Assembly: GCA_000727475.1 (NCBI GenBank)
Contig: KL647299.1
Location: 1,098,095 to 1,162,094 of the forward strand
Origin: Sarcocystis neurona
Taxonomy: Eukaryota; Apicomplexa; Conoidasida; Eucoccidiorida; Sarcocystidae
Direction of reading: 5' to 3'
DNA length: 64,000 nucleotides
In this document: positions 41,001-54,054 of the stretch, piece by piece
Layout: each line of letters begins with the position of its first letter
Numbering within the stretch: position 1 is the first letter of the stretch
Program-made: the position numbers and the translations under genes
Notes under the pieces: generated by a model
Databases searched by the model: none
The model's input: the letters and a program-made list of their open reading frames with translations, nothing else
Told to the model about the DNA's origin: nothing

Positions 41001-44000
41001 GCTTTCTCTGGTCACAAGGGGAGGCCTACTGCGAGTACCAAACTTCCCAGGTATTTCTGTCTGTGGATACACATGTGCACCGCCTGACACTGCCGCACGC
41101 ACACCATGTCTCCATGCCAAGAGGCGCACGTGAAGACAGCAGCAGCAGCTGCCTCTCCACCTCCTCGTCGCTCACACTCGCGCGAAGACGCAGGGGACGC
41201 CGGTGGCTTGCATGCGACTCTCTCCGCACCTGCTGCTGCGCCTGTCGTGCACACGTCCGCACCGCAGACGTGCTCCCCACGGCTACATGCGTACGTGCAG
41301 ACCTCCAGATGTGCCCAAGCATGCGCCGATAGACGCGGCACCAGTTCTGCCTTTCCTGACGTATGGCATTGAACCCCCTTGCTGTCTATGGTTAACCAGT
41401 CCCTCGTAAGCTCTCACGTCTCCCAGTCACGTCTGCACAGGCCTGCGACTGCCTTGCAAGGCCAGTTCTCCACGCAAACCAGACTGCACGCACGGGCCCC
41501 CCTTCCGCGCGTCGCCAGCACAGCTTCAAGCGCACAACACGCGAACCTTCCACGACGGACCACGCAGACGAGAAGATCACACGCCTATGCGCACAGAAAG
41601 ACATTCCCACGCGTGCACCTCTCTATCTATGAGAAGACACACACTATAGACATGTACAGACACTCGAGAAGAACCACACACAGCAGCCGTCGAGACAAAG
41701 TCGCACGTACCAACACATCCACACGTCTACATACACAGATGCTTACGAGGTACATAGACGCATAGACATATATATGCAGAGATGGCGACGTGGGTCTGCG
41801 CGATCAGAGTAACAGCAAAGTAGTGGAGGCGTCGGGGACGACAGTGGGGGAAGAAGAGAGACAGGGTGACGTTGTCCAGAGAAATATACAGAGACATACA
41901 CACGGGTGCGGGGGGCTGAGCATGCACGAGCATCTTTACAAGGGGAACGGCAGCCGTACGCGCACGTCCGTCAGAGAGGCACGTCTCTGCTGGGGTAGAG
42001 ACAAGGCAGCCCAGCGACGCGCGCAGACAGTCGGAGTCTGCAGGAGGTCGCCGACGAGCCTTGATGACGCGTGGCTTTCTTTCTTGCTGCCTCGATACTC
42101 CGCGACGAAAAGCAACCCAAGCAGACGCAGACGCCTGTGAGACACGCTTCTGTGCGGTGAGGCTGGCCCTACACAGGTTGCCACCTCGCGTTGTGTGGGA
42201 GACCCAGCCACAGCTTCTTGCCTCCCCGGAGAGCAAAAAAGACTGGCGGGCCTACAACTGAAGTACACGGATGGTGTTTCAATTCATCGAGATAAAGTCT
42301 ACTATTACTTAACTAACCCTCATGCGAAGTCGTGTTAAAAGCGCCTACGTTAAAGACAGTGAAGCAGAAATTTCACCTCCGCAAAGCACTCGCGCGTGGA
42401 CACATGCAAAGAGACACAGAACACGCACATATACCTGCACGCGCCGGCTTGTGTACGTGTGTGTGTGTGTGTGGCACCTCCGTGCGATTTTCTTCTCTGA
42501 CGTGGTGCTCTCGTTTCTCCCGACTCGCCTTCCTTCGGCCAGCCAGTCAGGCGATCCTTGCGGAAAAGTGCGTGGAAATGCCCACACACGTATGTGTGGG
42601 GTCGCTGGCGTCTGGCCGTGACTACGTCCCTGTGGAGAGTCGATAGAAGCAACGTCTACGACGGTGCGCGTACAGAGAGAGAGACAGCAAGGCGCATGCA
42701 GACGCTATAGGCGAGGGGACTGAGAGAGGGAACAACTGGAAGGACTGCAGGGCGACAAAGGAGCTCGGCAGCGAAGAGGCACACAGCAGAGGTGACGCAC
42801 CGCGAAAGCGCCGAAGAGAAGTCTAAGTGCTGCTTGGTCAACGCAGAAAGCAGCAACTTCCCTGCTGCAGCAGTGGCAACCCAGCAGCTCCTGCAGCCGC
42901 CGTTTCCAGGCTAACGCAGCCCTTCCTCCTGCCGCTGCTTCGTCTGCCTTCCGCTCCCGCAGCCTGCTGCGCTGGGACGTCCGCTGGTCCTCCTGCTGCT
43001 GCCGTGTCTCTGGCGCGACTCCCCTGCTGCTGTCGACCGCGGGGACTGCTGGTTCCCCTGTAGCGGCCCGTGCACCTTCGTCAATGGTGACACCGTGGTC
43101 GACGCACTCCAGCAGCACCGCTCTCACAACTTCGTTCTGCTGTTGCTGCTGCATGTTCTCTTCCTGCTCTTCCTGTGCAGAACAAGGTCCCTCGTTTGCA
43201 GCCGAAGACGCGCCCTGCTGGTGCTGCTGCTGCAGCCGCAAAGCGGAGACTACTTCGCTGTCGCTCGTGAGAGAACGCAGAAACAGCGCAAGCGCGTCCA
43301 GAGAAGACGAAGAAGAACGGGCAGGAAGGAACGTCGTGCTGCCTCGTAGCTCTCCGGCAAAGCGACCGTGCGGCTGCTCGGCCCGCATGCAACGCAGCGC
43401 CTCCTCGACAATGCTCGTCTGCAGCGAGCACACACCACCGTTTCGACGGGGGGAGCATGCACGTGCTGACCTACACATCCTCAACCGTCTACTACGGAAA
43501 TACGCGCATGTGTATACACTATAGCTAAAAAAGCGGCGCAGGTAAACAGAGAGGCCAGTAAGCACACATGTAGCGGTCGATAGATAGATAAGCACTTACA
43601 TACAGCGGAGAGCAACATACGTATATATATATATATATATATGTGTAATGATAATCGCAAACATGCGTACGATAGATCACCTACTGACGTTTACAGAACG
43701 CGCGCTGAGTCACTTCTTCCTTCCCAGTCTTCTTCCTTACGGCCTCAGACATATACACATACAGAGACAGGACCGAGCGCAGCCTGTAATGAAATGGAGG
43801 CATGTGACACAGAGCCAAACGCACGCATGCGTCAAGCGACGGGAGTGAACGGACGGCCATGCGTCCAAGTGAATCTGGAGGAAATAATCGCTGTGCAACG
43901 CTGCGCACTATCCACCTCTGTCTCAGAGTCGGTAGATCACAGCAACGCGGAGGTCAGGCAGCAGCAGCAGCACACGCCGTGCGGTTCGTGAGAGCCAGGA

Positions 44001-47000
44001 CCCCCCGTCTTCTCTCTTGCCGTTTCTTCGCACTAGACAGAGCGGCGCGCTATCTTGGCTGAAGCCTTTACCGACTGACTCGCCGTCTAAGCGCCTTGGG
44101 GCGGAACAACGCCGATGCGGACGTGTTCAACGGCACGCGCACGCAGAAAAGAAACAGATATACACACAGAGACGTGTACACATATATATATATATATATA
44201 GATAGATACAGATAGATAGATAGATATATAGATGTAGATAGATATAGATAGATAGATATAGATAGATAGATACAGATATAGATAGATATAGGTAGATAGA
44301 TAGAGATATAGATAGATATAGATATGATAGATATAGGTAGATAGATATAGATAGGTAGATAGATATATAGATCGAGAGAGAGAGAAACGCGTGTGATGTG
44401 GGTGGAAGCTATATTTGTATATACCCTGGCAGGCGTACATCGGGCACATCTGTCTATATACAGACACATCTTCACACATATACCCTTCCCTTTTCCTTCA
44501 CGTATACACATGCATACATTCTTCTCCTTCGCTCTCTGTGGGAGCCAACCACACTCCCGGAAATACACACGTAAGTATACGCGCTGAATCCACATATGTG
44601 CATATGCCGGCAGGTGTATAGGGCCCACACATTCCTGAAAATAGATATGTAAATACGTACGCGTGCGATTGTATATGCATGCATGTGCGCAGATAACGCG
44701 AAGTCAGAGAGACGAATGCAGGCCGACGGGCACCGATAGGCGCAGTACCTTTAGCGCTCTGACGAGGGCGTAGAGTCCATCGCTCCAGGAGGCGGCCATC
44801 GCAGCCATCGCTGCAAAGTCGCCGAGCAGGTATCCATATAGCGCTGCTTCTTCCCGTTGCACGCAGTAGCCTTCCGTGTGGTCCGTTGCAGCGAGCGCTT
44901 CTCCAACGCCCACTCCCCGCAACACGCCGAGCGGACCGCGCCCCGCGACCCACTCCCAGCCGCTGCCTCCTGCAACTCGGCTGCTGCCGTCTCTGCTGCA
45001 GCTGTCGCTCTGGCTGCTCCCACCGCTGCTGCTGCTGCAGCGGGACGCTCGCCCTGGGGATAGGCACGTACACGCGAGAGTCACACAAAACGGGTGCTGT
45101 GGAGTCCGCCACGCGAGCAGCGCCTCAGCGACGTATGCCAGCAGCAGGGCAGGAAGGAAGCGAGGTGGAGGAGGGGGGAGAGAAGTAGATGGACAGAAAA
45201 AAGCTGCAGCTGTCACAGTCGTAGCGAGGCGTGCTGCAGCAGCACCCGAAAAAAACAGTTCGAGCGGCAACAGCACAGCAGTTCCAACAGCAGCAGCTGC
45301 AGCCGAGAAGCGCCAGCTTGCAGTAGCAAGAAGCAGGTGCAGCAGCAGCACCAAGAGCCCGCAGCTGCAGCCCCGAAGCATGCGGAAAAAGAACCCGCTA
45401 TGTCTCAGCGATATCATCTGTGCACAGACGGAGTTGACTGCAGTGGCTGGACAGGCCTCGTGCAAAGACTCGTGGAGACAGCCGCACACATAGAGGTACC
45501 AAGAAGAGGCATGCAAAACCATCACAGAGAAAAAAACACGCTGCTCAGACACTCATTTCGAGGAAAAGGAGACATTTCTGCGAGGTTGCCTTGACTTAAC
45601 AGCGTGTCCAGGATGTGTGCCTGTGGCACCTAAGCGACTGCGGGCAGCAGCAACCGTTTTTTTCGGTTTGTTGCAGCCTTCACTTCCTCCCGAGTGTGTG
45701 TCGTCCGTGATATTCCCCCGGCGTTATTTGTTGTTGCACAGCCTCCCAGCATCAGCGCTACCTGTTTCTGTTGCTGCTGCTGGCTTGTGTCAGCATCTTT
45801 CTCTGCGTCATCCTTCTCCGTTTCTTCCCTCCCGTCTGCAGCCGGCGGTGGTGCGTCGTCTGCTGCTGCAGCGGCTGCCACCCGAGGTGACTCACCACCT
45901 ACTTTCACGTGTGAGGCAGTTCGCTGCAGCCTGTAACATGCTGGCCTCTTCGAATCCTGTTGTGCCGCTGCAGCGGTAGCAGCCTGAGACTCTCCCACAA
46001 CTTACTTCGTTTCTCTAGTATCTGTTTGCATGCATACAGAAGCAAGTCCCGGCCTTTCTTCCCCTCTCCACATCGCACCACCGGCGCGTCTGCATCCACG
46101 GCTGCCGGCAAAAACGGAAGACGACAAGTCAGCACTTCGTCTCCTCCTGCGCCTGCCGCCTGGGGCCCAGTTTCCTCTCCTCCTGCAGCGGCCGCGACTG
46201 CACGTCCTGCATCTGTCGCAGCTGCTGCTCGGAACGCCTGCAGACTGCGAGCAGCAGCCAGCACCACGTCTTCCGCAGCAGAAGACGCTGGCATATCCCA
46301 CTTATTTTCTTCTGCCCGCTGGTCGTCCTCCCCCACCTCCTGCTCCCCAGGGTCCAGTGCACTCCTCTCGAAACTCTGCTGCTGCTTTTGCTGGCCGCGC
46401 TGCTGCTGCACTGCACTGCTTCGCTGCGGCTGCTGCGCGACCTCCTCCCGTGGTTTCCCCTGAGGAACGGCAGTGTCGCAGAGCGACCCGCCGCTGCTCC
46501 GCCTGCGCCGCTGCTTGCCGCTAGAAGAACCGAAAGCACCTGCGTGCGAAGCGACGAAGGACAGCTCGTCTACCGTGTAGCCGCTGGGCCACAGACACGC
46601 CTGCGCATCAACAGCAAAACGAGCAACAAGCGAGGCAGCCAGTGCACGCCTCCACCACCGCAACAGGCTGAAATGCGGGCCAATGCAAGGACGTGCATGC
46701 AACTCCTACGTAGATTCAGGGAAATGAAACAGTCCACGCACACACACATGTAAAATCAGCCATCATGTGTACACACTATATTGCCTATGTCTCTGGACGC
46801 CTATTCCACGCGCGCACACAGACACACATAAACCTACATATATGTATCTGTACGTTAGTATAAGCTTGAGCAATACGCATATATATATATATATAAAAAG
46901 CGGGAGATCTATCTACGTATATATGCATGTATATCGGGAGATGTATGTCCTCCATCTGTTGGTATGTACAGCACGCACATAGCGCAGCGCCTGCACCCAC

Positions 47001-47011
47001 ATCCTGTATGT

Positions 47012-47042
<31 letters not shown>

Positions 47043-50000
47043 CGCACAGGTAGACGCACACTATTACGGGTTCTTGCAGACTTGAGATAGAGCCGTCGGG
47101 GTCTGATGGAGTGCCACAAGCGGCGCCGACGAAGAAGCAGACGCGGGAAATAGCGACGTCCCTGTGTGTTTGTCTCTACAAATGAATGAGTCGATTTAAG
47201 CGAACACACTCTCCGCCCAGGCCTGCGTGTCTACAGGTGGACGCGTGTATATCGACCTCCCCTGGTAGCAGGCCGAAGCGGTGTGGGCAACGAAGAAGAA
47301 GAGCTTCCCTTCCCCAAACACACACAAAACACTCCTCCTTTACCACGGCTGCGGGTAAAAGACGACTGGTCACCATTCGAGCGTATGTATATGTAGACAC
47401 GTACACGTACGCAGCAGTACTACCGAATTTGCAGGAGGCGCGGCAGCTGCAGACGTACGGAGACGGAGGTTCTAGTCCGTCCTGCCATATACACAGGAGT
47501 CGCGTGATGCTTATATATACGCCTAGCAGGCACATAGATACTTCGGGAGTCTGGCATGCAATAAAGTGGCAGACGCATATCTGCATGCGAAACATCAACA
47601 AGCAGAAATGCAGCTGCGCGCACAGAGGAGGCCAAGCGCTTTGCAGACGCGTGCGACGACACGTACATGTCGTATCGCATGCAATTCGTCATTTCCGCCT
47701 CCAGCCGTGCCATCTAGGACTGTCCTCGCTCACTCCATCTCTACACGCTTGTATATACATACACACGTGCAGTTGTGGGTGTACGCGTGTATACAGGCAT
47801 GTAGGCACGGCACACGTACATTTGTCTATACAGGAGCAGACACAAAGGTGTGTGCAGACACCTGCCGAAGAGGAGTTGGCCTTCACGCAGATTCGATGAC
47901 GCGGGTTTTGAAAAAAGGCCCATACGACGGAGTGGCTGCGAAGAAGCGGACACGCTGCGACACATCCAGAAGGAGAATGTGGCGCGAGACGCACGCGCAC
48001 GGCGCCCAGAGAAGCCCCCACGCACCGCCTCGCCCTCCGATATACAGCTGGAAAGCGGCAACGGGCTTCAAGGCTCTGTGCAGCGGGGCAGAAATGCCAG
48101 CCCTGTATATGCGACTACACACTCGAACGGAAAATAGAGAAACGGCTGACCACCGTCAAAATATCCATTCCCTAGACGTGTGTGTGTGTGTACCTGCATA
48201 TATACATAGGTGATACACCGACACATGGGCGACCGTAAGAAAGTGGGAAGGGGAGTGGTAGAAAACGGTAATCCCCTACTGCTTGAGAGCTCTGATCTGC
48301 AGGGGAAGAGCGGATGTGCGGCAGGTGGTTGCCCTACCTTCAACAAGCCGCTGCTGTCCGTGTGCGCCTGCTGCTCCGCGGTCGAAAGCACGTCGTCGAC
48401 CAGACACGCGTCCCACAAATTGACGTCTTCGCTAGCCGCCAGGGGCTCCATCCATGGGTCGTCGCCTGAATGGCGGAGACAGACACCAGCAAGACGTAGT
48501 TTCACAGCACTTCGACAAGGAAGCAGCAACCGGAAGCGGAAGTGGAGCACTCGTCGCTGCAACACCGAGGCCGTGACGCAGCAGCTGCTGCTGCAGTAGG
48601 CGACGCGGCAGCAGCTGCTGCAGTAGTACGCGACGCGGCAGCGGCTCTAAGAGTTGCATCAGCAAAAGCTGTGAAGCGACCGCATCAAGAGCGGCGCAAA
48701 AACGCTACAGCAGCTACAGTAACAGCAGCAGGGCGCCAGGAAGTGGCAGCAGATCCAACAGCAACACCAGCGACAAGAATAACATGCCACGGCGGGAGGT
48801 GTAAGAACGGTTGCACACAAGCGTGGAGCGACAGCAGCAAGAGCAGCGCGCTGCAGCGGGGCAACAGCACGTCAGGCAGCAGCGGCAGCAGTGATGGGAG
48901 CAGCTGCAGCAGCCAAACGGCACACGAGCACCGACGGCGGAACGGTCGCAGTATGAGACGAAGCAGCTGCAGCTGCGGCTGCCGCGAACACTCTCACCTC
49001 GCAGAATTTCGACTAGCCAAGATGCGCCGTGCTCGGCGGCGAACTGCTGTGCGCGCAGCAGCTCCCCCCGGCGCAGCAGATGCCAAAGAAGACGGTAAAA
49101 GGTGGCTGCAGCTCGTTGGTCCGTCGCCGAGACAAACAGAGACGCTGCGGCCCCTCCGGCAAGCGCACTTCTCTCCGTTTGTGCTGCGGCAGCAGCGGCA
49201 GGAAGCGAGCCAGTGGCGAAACCACCGGTAGTAACAGGACCCCCAGCTGCCCCTCCCTTGCTCCGGTACGGCCAGTCCGCGTGGTAGAACGCAGCGACGG
49301 AAGAAGAAGAGGGAGAAGTCGCTGCAGCACTTGCTGCTCTCGTCTTCTCTGCTGCTGTTGCTGCGGTCCCATCTTCTCCTCCTGGGTGTGCAGCAGCAGC
49401 TCTTTCTCTTGCGGAGTCGCTTGTCTGCGTCTTCTCTGCGAAGCCACGTCAAGCATCGATACAGCAACTTGAGCAGACCGAGCACGTTCTTTCCAGCAGT
49501 ATCAGCTACGCAGCAGCATGAGCGGAAAGAGCTGGAGCAGCGCAGCAACAGCGTGAAAGCAAGAATCAACACAGCTCGCCCTGGCAAAACTGGTTTGCTG
49601 CGGTGAAAAGCCGAGAAAGCGCATCGTGCAGACACGTAACAGGTGACCGTCCTGCTGCTGCTGCCACCACCGCTGCGCCTACTTCTTCACTCCAGGGGGA
49701 GCGCCACGCGACGCAACGCTTGCAGCCACACAAACACAGGCAAACAGACCTACACAAGAGAGATACGCGTATCCCATTTACCGACACACACGAACGAGAC
49801 AGCAAGGAACAGGGACTAATCTTCACGTACACCAGCCGCGACGTCTCCATCAAAAACCACTTTCCCTTTCCGGCAAATCTTCGCACATAAGATCTATGTG
49901 GACTGTACGTACACACAAAGGAAACATGCAGTTGTAGTTGACGCTTGATACAGTAGCGACCTCCCACCGGCCCCACGGGGCACCAGGCAGCAGCTTTCTC

Positions 50001-53000
50001 GACAGCTTCCGAGTCCTTCTCAGGCAAATAGAGAGACATGGAGCGACGCACGCACACGGGCAGGAAAACGCCCGACGAGCCACCGGCAGACGCCTCAAGC
50101 ACTTTCACATACACAGACATAGAGGGATATTTGTGAAACAGCGCACACCCCACCGGGGATTCACACAGACGTCTGTTCACAGATAAACAGATGGCTTCAC
50201 GGCCCTACGCCTCCCAGTCGGGAAACGGAGACGGTACAGACACGCGCACTCGGGCACATGCTCTGTTTCCGTAGACGAACGTCGGTGTTCAAAGGCAAGG
50301 AGTTTGTGCATGGGCATTACAGAGGCGTCGTCAGGAAGATGTCTGCAGGCGCCGTTGTAATGGACACGTAATTTTGTACGCGTTGCTGCATGTGCACATG
50401 CATCGGCAGTGCAGGGCTCTCGACGCACACAGGAAGTGTGATGGAGACGTACGTAGCCACGCAGATATATTCACTGCCCCAGCACACCCAAGTCGAACAC
50501 GTCTCGTCAGTACAAACGCCTTACAGAGATATCGATACACGTGATCTACGCTGCTGCACACATCCTCGCCTGTGTCACTACTCTATACATAGATGCAAAT
50601 GCATGTATAGGTATGGAGGCACAGGCTGACGTGAGCGCCTGAGCCTGTGTTGGGAAGGCGGCACTGCCGGTGCTGGAACAGCAGGATAAAGAGAAAACGA
50701 GATTTTGACGCATCGAGTCGTTGAGAGCGTCCGGGGGACGTTTTTGCGCACGCGTTGGAGCCGGCAGAAAAAGTTTACAGAGAGCCGCAGCACACCGGGA
50801 GCATCGCCTGAGAGGGCGACTCCGCTTGACGCAGTGCAGGCACAGGCAAACACCGCTGCAAAGCTACTTCCTGGCGGGTCCCACATCTTCGCAGCTTACA
50901 CCTGCGCCTGTGTTTCCGCACGCGTAGAATTAGGACGTGTCTGCTTCGGCGGTAAGCAAAGGACCGCAGCGGAGAACGAGTCGCAGCACGAACAGTGCAC
51001 ACACTCCGGCTAGCGCGGCCGCAGCAGCGGCACACTTGACAGCTGCAGCAGCACGACTATCGACTGCAGTAAGACTGACAGCGCAAGCAGTCGAATATTG
51101 ACGGCGGATGCAGCGGAATGACAGCGGCGCAGCCGCGGCGAGATTGACAGGGGCGAGACTGACAGCGGTGCCGCAGCGGCGAGAATGACCACCAGCAAGG
51201 TGGCAGCAGGAGCATGGCAACTGCAGAAGCAGCAGTTGACTTACGGTTCGAGTGGGCAGCGCGACAGGTTGCAAGAAGAAGACGGCGCTGCTGCTCTCTC
51301 TCTGCGGAGTCGAAGAAATCGGCGCGGGCTTTCTCACCCGTCGTCGACCACTCCAGGCCGCGCTCCTGCTGCTGCTCAGCAGCGCTGCGACTGGCGCTTC
51401 GCTGCGCAGCCTCCCACTGCAGCCAGCACTCGAGAGCCGTTAATACCTGGACGGAGCGGTATCGCGCGAAGATCCACCGTAGCGCCTGACGGCCAGAAAA
51501 CAGCGGCCGCAGCAATCAGAGCAGCAGCCGTGGGAGGGGGCATGCGTACAGCAGAAGCTGGGGAGTAGGGGCAGCACACACACGCTGGAAGGCAGCACCA
51601 GCTGCGGCAGCAACGCGACAGTCCATCGCATGCGCAAAACGAGCAGCAGGCAGCAGCGCAGTAACAAATGCAAGAGAAGCAGCAGAGGCAAAAACAACCG
51701 TAACAGCACCTGCGACATGTGCAGCAGGACCACACGTAGAAGCAGAAACAGCGCCAGCAGTGAGAGCAACATCAGAGACAAACGCAGCACGGGCGGCGCC
51801 AGCAGCGCCCGCCGTGGCAGTAATGTCATAAGAAGCAGCAGCAGATGTGGCAGCACGTGTATGGAGTGCAACAGCAACTACGGCAGCCCTACTAAGCAGT
51901 GGCTCTGTCACTTCATTCGCAGCCTCTTCCTGGCCGTAGCGGCAATACGAACCATTTTTTGAGGAAGAGCAACGCGCAGGTGTGCTGCTACGGTGCCTCT
52001 GTCAAGCTGGTGTCTAGCGACGGAGCAGAAAAGCGGTCCTGTGTGTGCCGTCTGGTCCCCCCACCAACAACACTGCGGCAATCATTTGCTAGCAGACCGC
52101 ATTATCAACCACCAACTGCAAGTCAGATGGTTTCAGCAGCAGGCGATTCTCAGCAGCGGCTGCCGTCAGAGCGGCAGGGGACCGACGTAGGCGGAGGAAT
52201 GCAGAAACGCGCCAGGAACAGCCGCAGGGGCTCAGCCCAGCCGCTGCTACGCTGCAAGAAGTCGCAGGCAGACAGTAGAAGCCGCTGTCAGAGCAGCAGT
52301 AGCACCATCTCCAGCAGGCGGACGTCTGGCGAAAGCAGTCTGGACTGGACTGGTCTGGACGTGCAGGCAGACGAGGAGACGCAGCAGTACCAGAGGCAAC
52401 ACACATACGCAGCAGCACCGGCAGCCGCGCTGGTGGGCAACAGACGCAGAAGCAGCGCTGCGGCAGCAGCAGCAGCAGCCGAGAGGGAGGAAGAGTGGAA
52501 GCCGTTGGTGTGAGATATCTGAACAGGAGCAGCCACAGCAACAGGGAGGCGCTGCCGGACTACTCCGGACTTCGGCTACGTGTACGGCGCTGTGTATAGC
52601 AGCTCGACGCAAGCAGGGACGCTGTAATCTTAGTACCAATGTATATGATAGAGACGTACGTACGTACAAAAGGTGGAATATATACATAGGAACTGCGAAA
52701 CGAGGTGGGAGAAGGAAGTGTACCTGGCCCTGAGACATACAGCTGCTGCGCGCCCACTTCTGAGTCGCGGCAGCCACGGCAGAGTCTGGAGACGCAGCGG
52801 TCTTCCCCTGTGGCGAGTCTTGCTGCGCACGCTGCTGGGCGTCTTGCTTCTGGTGCACCTCCTGTTCGCGCAGGTGCTCTTGTCCACTTTGGCGCTGCTG
52901 CACGTGCTCCGTCTGGTGGTGCCGTTGCTGTTGCTGCTGCTGCTGCCAGCTTTGCAACTCCTCCTGCAGCAGCAGCACCCACAAGCGACTCCCGAGAACC

Positions 53001-53971
53001 TCCATCTGCCGCAGGAGGAGCAGCAGTTGCAGCGTGCTGCGCAGCCCGCGCCGCAGGAAAAACTCGTCACGCGCGTTGCTGCTGCTAGCTTGCCTCCTTC
53101 CTCTACTGTCCCTGTTAAAGTGAGGCGAGCCCGTGCTGCCGCTGCTGCTGCCGTCGAATAGGAGCGCTGCCCTGCTGCTCCTGCACTTGTGCGGTGTCGT
53201 CCCCTCCTCCTGCTCGAACAGCTGGATGTACAGTCGCAGCACCGCCACGTCTCGGCCGTGAACGAGTGCACACGGATTGTTGCCGCTGGTACTACTCGCC
53301 TTCCTGCTGCTGCTGTGACCCTCGCTGCCGTCCAACACGCCATTCCTCCTTTTCCGGCCTCCCCTGCTGCTGTCCCGTGCGTGAGCGTCCCTCTCAGTGT
53401 CGCTGTCGCTGCTGCTCGTTGAGTCGCTGCAGCTGCTGCTCGGCGGCGCCCGGCACCTCAGCGAGCAGAAGAACGCAGCGCGATGTCCACATCGCACCGC
53501 ACTTATGCCTGTTCCGTAAGGGGGAGCTTGACTACAGAAACCACCACCAGCTTTGCACTCCGCAGTCTCAGCAGGGTAGTTGCCTGCTGCAGCGGTGGTT
53601 GAGCTGCTGGCTACAGGAGCAGCAGCAGGTGCAGGGCTACAAGCGGCAGTGCAGGTAGCAGCGGACTCCGCAGCAGAGCCTTCAGCAACAGCAAGGCTTC
53701 CGTGAGCAACGGCAGCAGCAGAAAAGAGAGGATAAGAAGGAGACGCGTTGGTCGCTGCTGGTGTTGCTGTTGCTGTTCCTCCTCCGCCTCCAGACACGCT
53801 GTTCATCATGCGAGAAGCGCCAATAGCAGGTGGACGTGGTGCAGCTACTCCTCCTCTAGAGGATACAGCTGCTGTTCCGCTGCTGCTTCGTAGCAATGAA
53901 CCTGCGCACGTGAGACTGCTGCTTTCGGCAGCGGAGGACAACACCGCAGCTGCCATCTTGGGCGCTGTCAC
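37797..53971 (-). CDS. Nup107/Nup84-like nuclear pore scaffold protein
   Basis: Exons that join in phase are 53971-52724, 51485-51338, 48465-48338, 46600-46006, 45053-44749, 43418-42801, 40753-40330, about 39190-38790 and 38061-37797. Eight of nine junctions agree in phase; 40330/39190 does not settle. Assignment rests on EEAALYGYLLGDFAAMAAMA followed by SWSDGLYALVRALK, which aligns with the ERAIYAALSGNL...TWEDTVWAYFRVMVD signature of Nup107. A later DAAVHARVEAEAEDEVRLLQ segment aligns with [20 protein letters not shown], and other matches appear in the same order. Nup107 is a helical subunit of the Y complex at the nuclear pore. About 1380 residues are visible, above the usual 750-950, owing to S/A-rich N-terminal and Q/A-rich insertions. 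The first exon may start at an internal ATG (53956) or be preceded by exons at 55930-55745. No stop is seen: 37797 is a donor. Confidence 0.55.
38790..39190 (-). CDS. Nup107-like gene exon (boundaries uncertain)
   Basis: After CGTTGCAG the frame reads EFAALLAVLHHDLLRPLLLP, then P/A-rich sequence and RFELQRRSLLQHRGQLRGLL, ending in phase 2 at GTAAGG. A second frame over the 5' part (LTLLRCWLQGGGDGVSV) is also open, so the acceptor is not settled. Confidence 0.5.
40330..40753 (-). CDS. Nup107-like gene exon (DPAQR-like segment)
   Basis: A 424-nt exon from CTGCCCGCAG. It encodes DLPLLLRPFVTDAAVHARVE and AEAEDEVRLLQLLLAGSFLE, then SSSSLALRQLLLDYA. It matches Nup107 around WLxxDPAQRxEALxxxNxIMRxFL. 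The 3' end is uncertain: GTGAGG at 40329 leaves phase 1, while an earlier GTAGAG (TGEE|) leaves phase 0. Confidence 0.62.
42801..43418 (-). CDS. Nup107-like gene exon
   Basis: A 618-nt exon, phase 0 at both ends, from TCGCTGCAG to GTGCGT. It encodes TSIVEEALRCMRAEQPHGRF, SLDALALFLRSLTSDSEVVS and NEVVRAVLLECVDHGV. A variable stretch follows, then LGCHCCSREVAAFCVDQAAL. Confidence 0.65.
43622..43642. repeat. (TA)n tract in a Nup107-like intron
   Basis: Ten AT repeats about 200 bp upstream (in gene sense) of the exon starting at 43418. Confidence 0.95.
44181..44388. repeat. GATA/TAGA microsatellite
   Basis: About 200 bp of (TA)n passing into interspersed GATA and GATATA units, between the Nup107-like exons ending at 44749 and starting at 43418, hence intronic. 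Confidence 0.95.
44749..45053 (-). CDS. Nup107-like gene exon with the diagnostic motif
   Basis: A 305-nt exon from TATCCCCAG to GTACTG. It ends EEAALYGYLLGDFAAMAAMA, SWSDGLYALVRALK. This is the best match in the gene to Nup107/Nup84: acidic-A-x-Y, small-G-N/D, spacer, then W-E/D-D-x-x-x-A. Confidence 0.68.
46006..46600 (-). CDS. Nup107-like gene exon (CLWPSGYTVDE)
   Basis: A 595-nt exon from GATGCGCAG to GTAAGT. It encodes ACLWPSGYTVDELSFVASHA, a Q/E-rich insertion, and ends with GKKGRDLLLYACKQILEKR, a helix in the place where Nup107 has its RLLKAxxxLIRAGxL segment. The phase fits both neighbours. Confidence 0.68.
47014..47042. repeat. (TA)n tract in a Nup107-like intron
   Basis: Fourteen AT repeats in the intron between exons 48338 and 46600. 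Confidence 0.95.
48338..48465 (-). CDS. Nup107-like gene exon (DDPWMEPLAASED)
   Basis: A 128-nt exon after CCATTCAG encoding DDPWMEPLAASEDVNLWDAC and VDDVLSTAEQQAHTDSSGLL. The donor is GTAGGG, phase 0. It is free of triplet repeats. Confidence 0.7.
51338..51485 (-). CDS. Nup107-like gene exon (LRWIFARYRSVQVL)
   Basis: A 148-nt exon reading ALRWIFARYRSVQVLTALEC and WLQWEAAQ. It joins both neighbours in phase: Q|ALRW upstream and STTG|DDPWMEP downstream. A helix of this kind, ending in W-L, precedes the conserved core in Nup107. Confidence 0.65.
52724..53971 (-). CDS. Nup107-like gene, S/A-rich N-terminal exon
   Basis: A 1248-nt open exon ending at GTACAC, phase 0. The N-terminal half is disordered (SSSDSDTERDAHARDSSRGG). 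Helical parts follow: VLRLYIQLFEQEEG and FLRRGLRSTLQLLLLLRQME, then a QQQQQQ tract and TQKWARSSCMSQGQ. ATG at 53956 (MAAAVLSSAAESSSL) is a possible start; an acceptor CAGCAGCAG immediately precedes 53971. Confidence 0.65.
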
Positions 53972-54054
53972 CTGCTGCTGCAGGGAAAAGGCAACCCTAG
54001 CACGTCTCTACACCTCTGCGCCTGCTGTGGGCTGAAGACACTTCACACATACAG

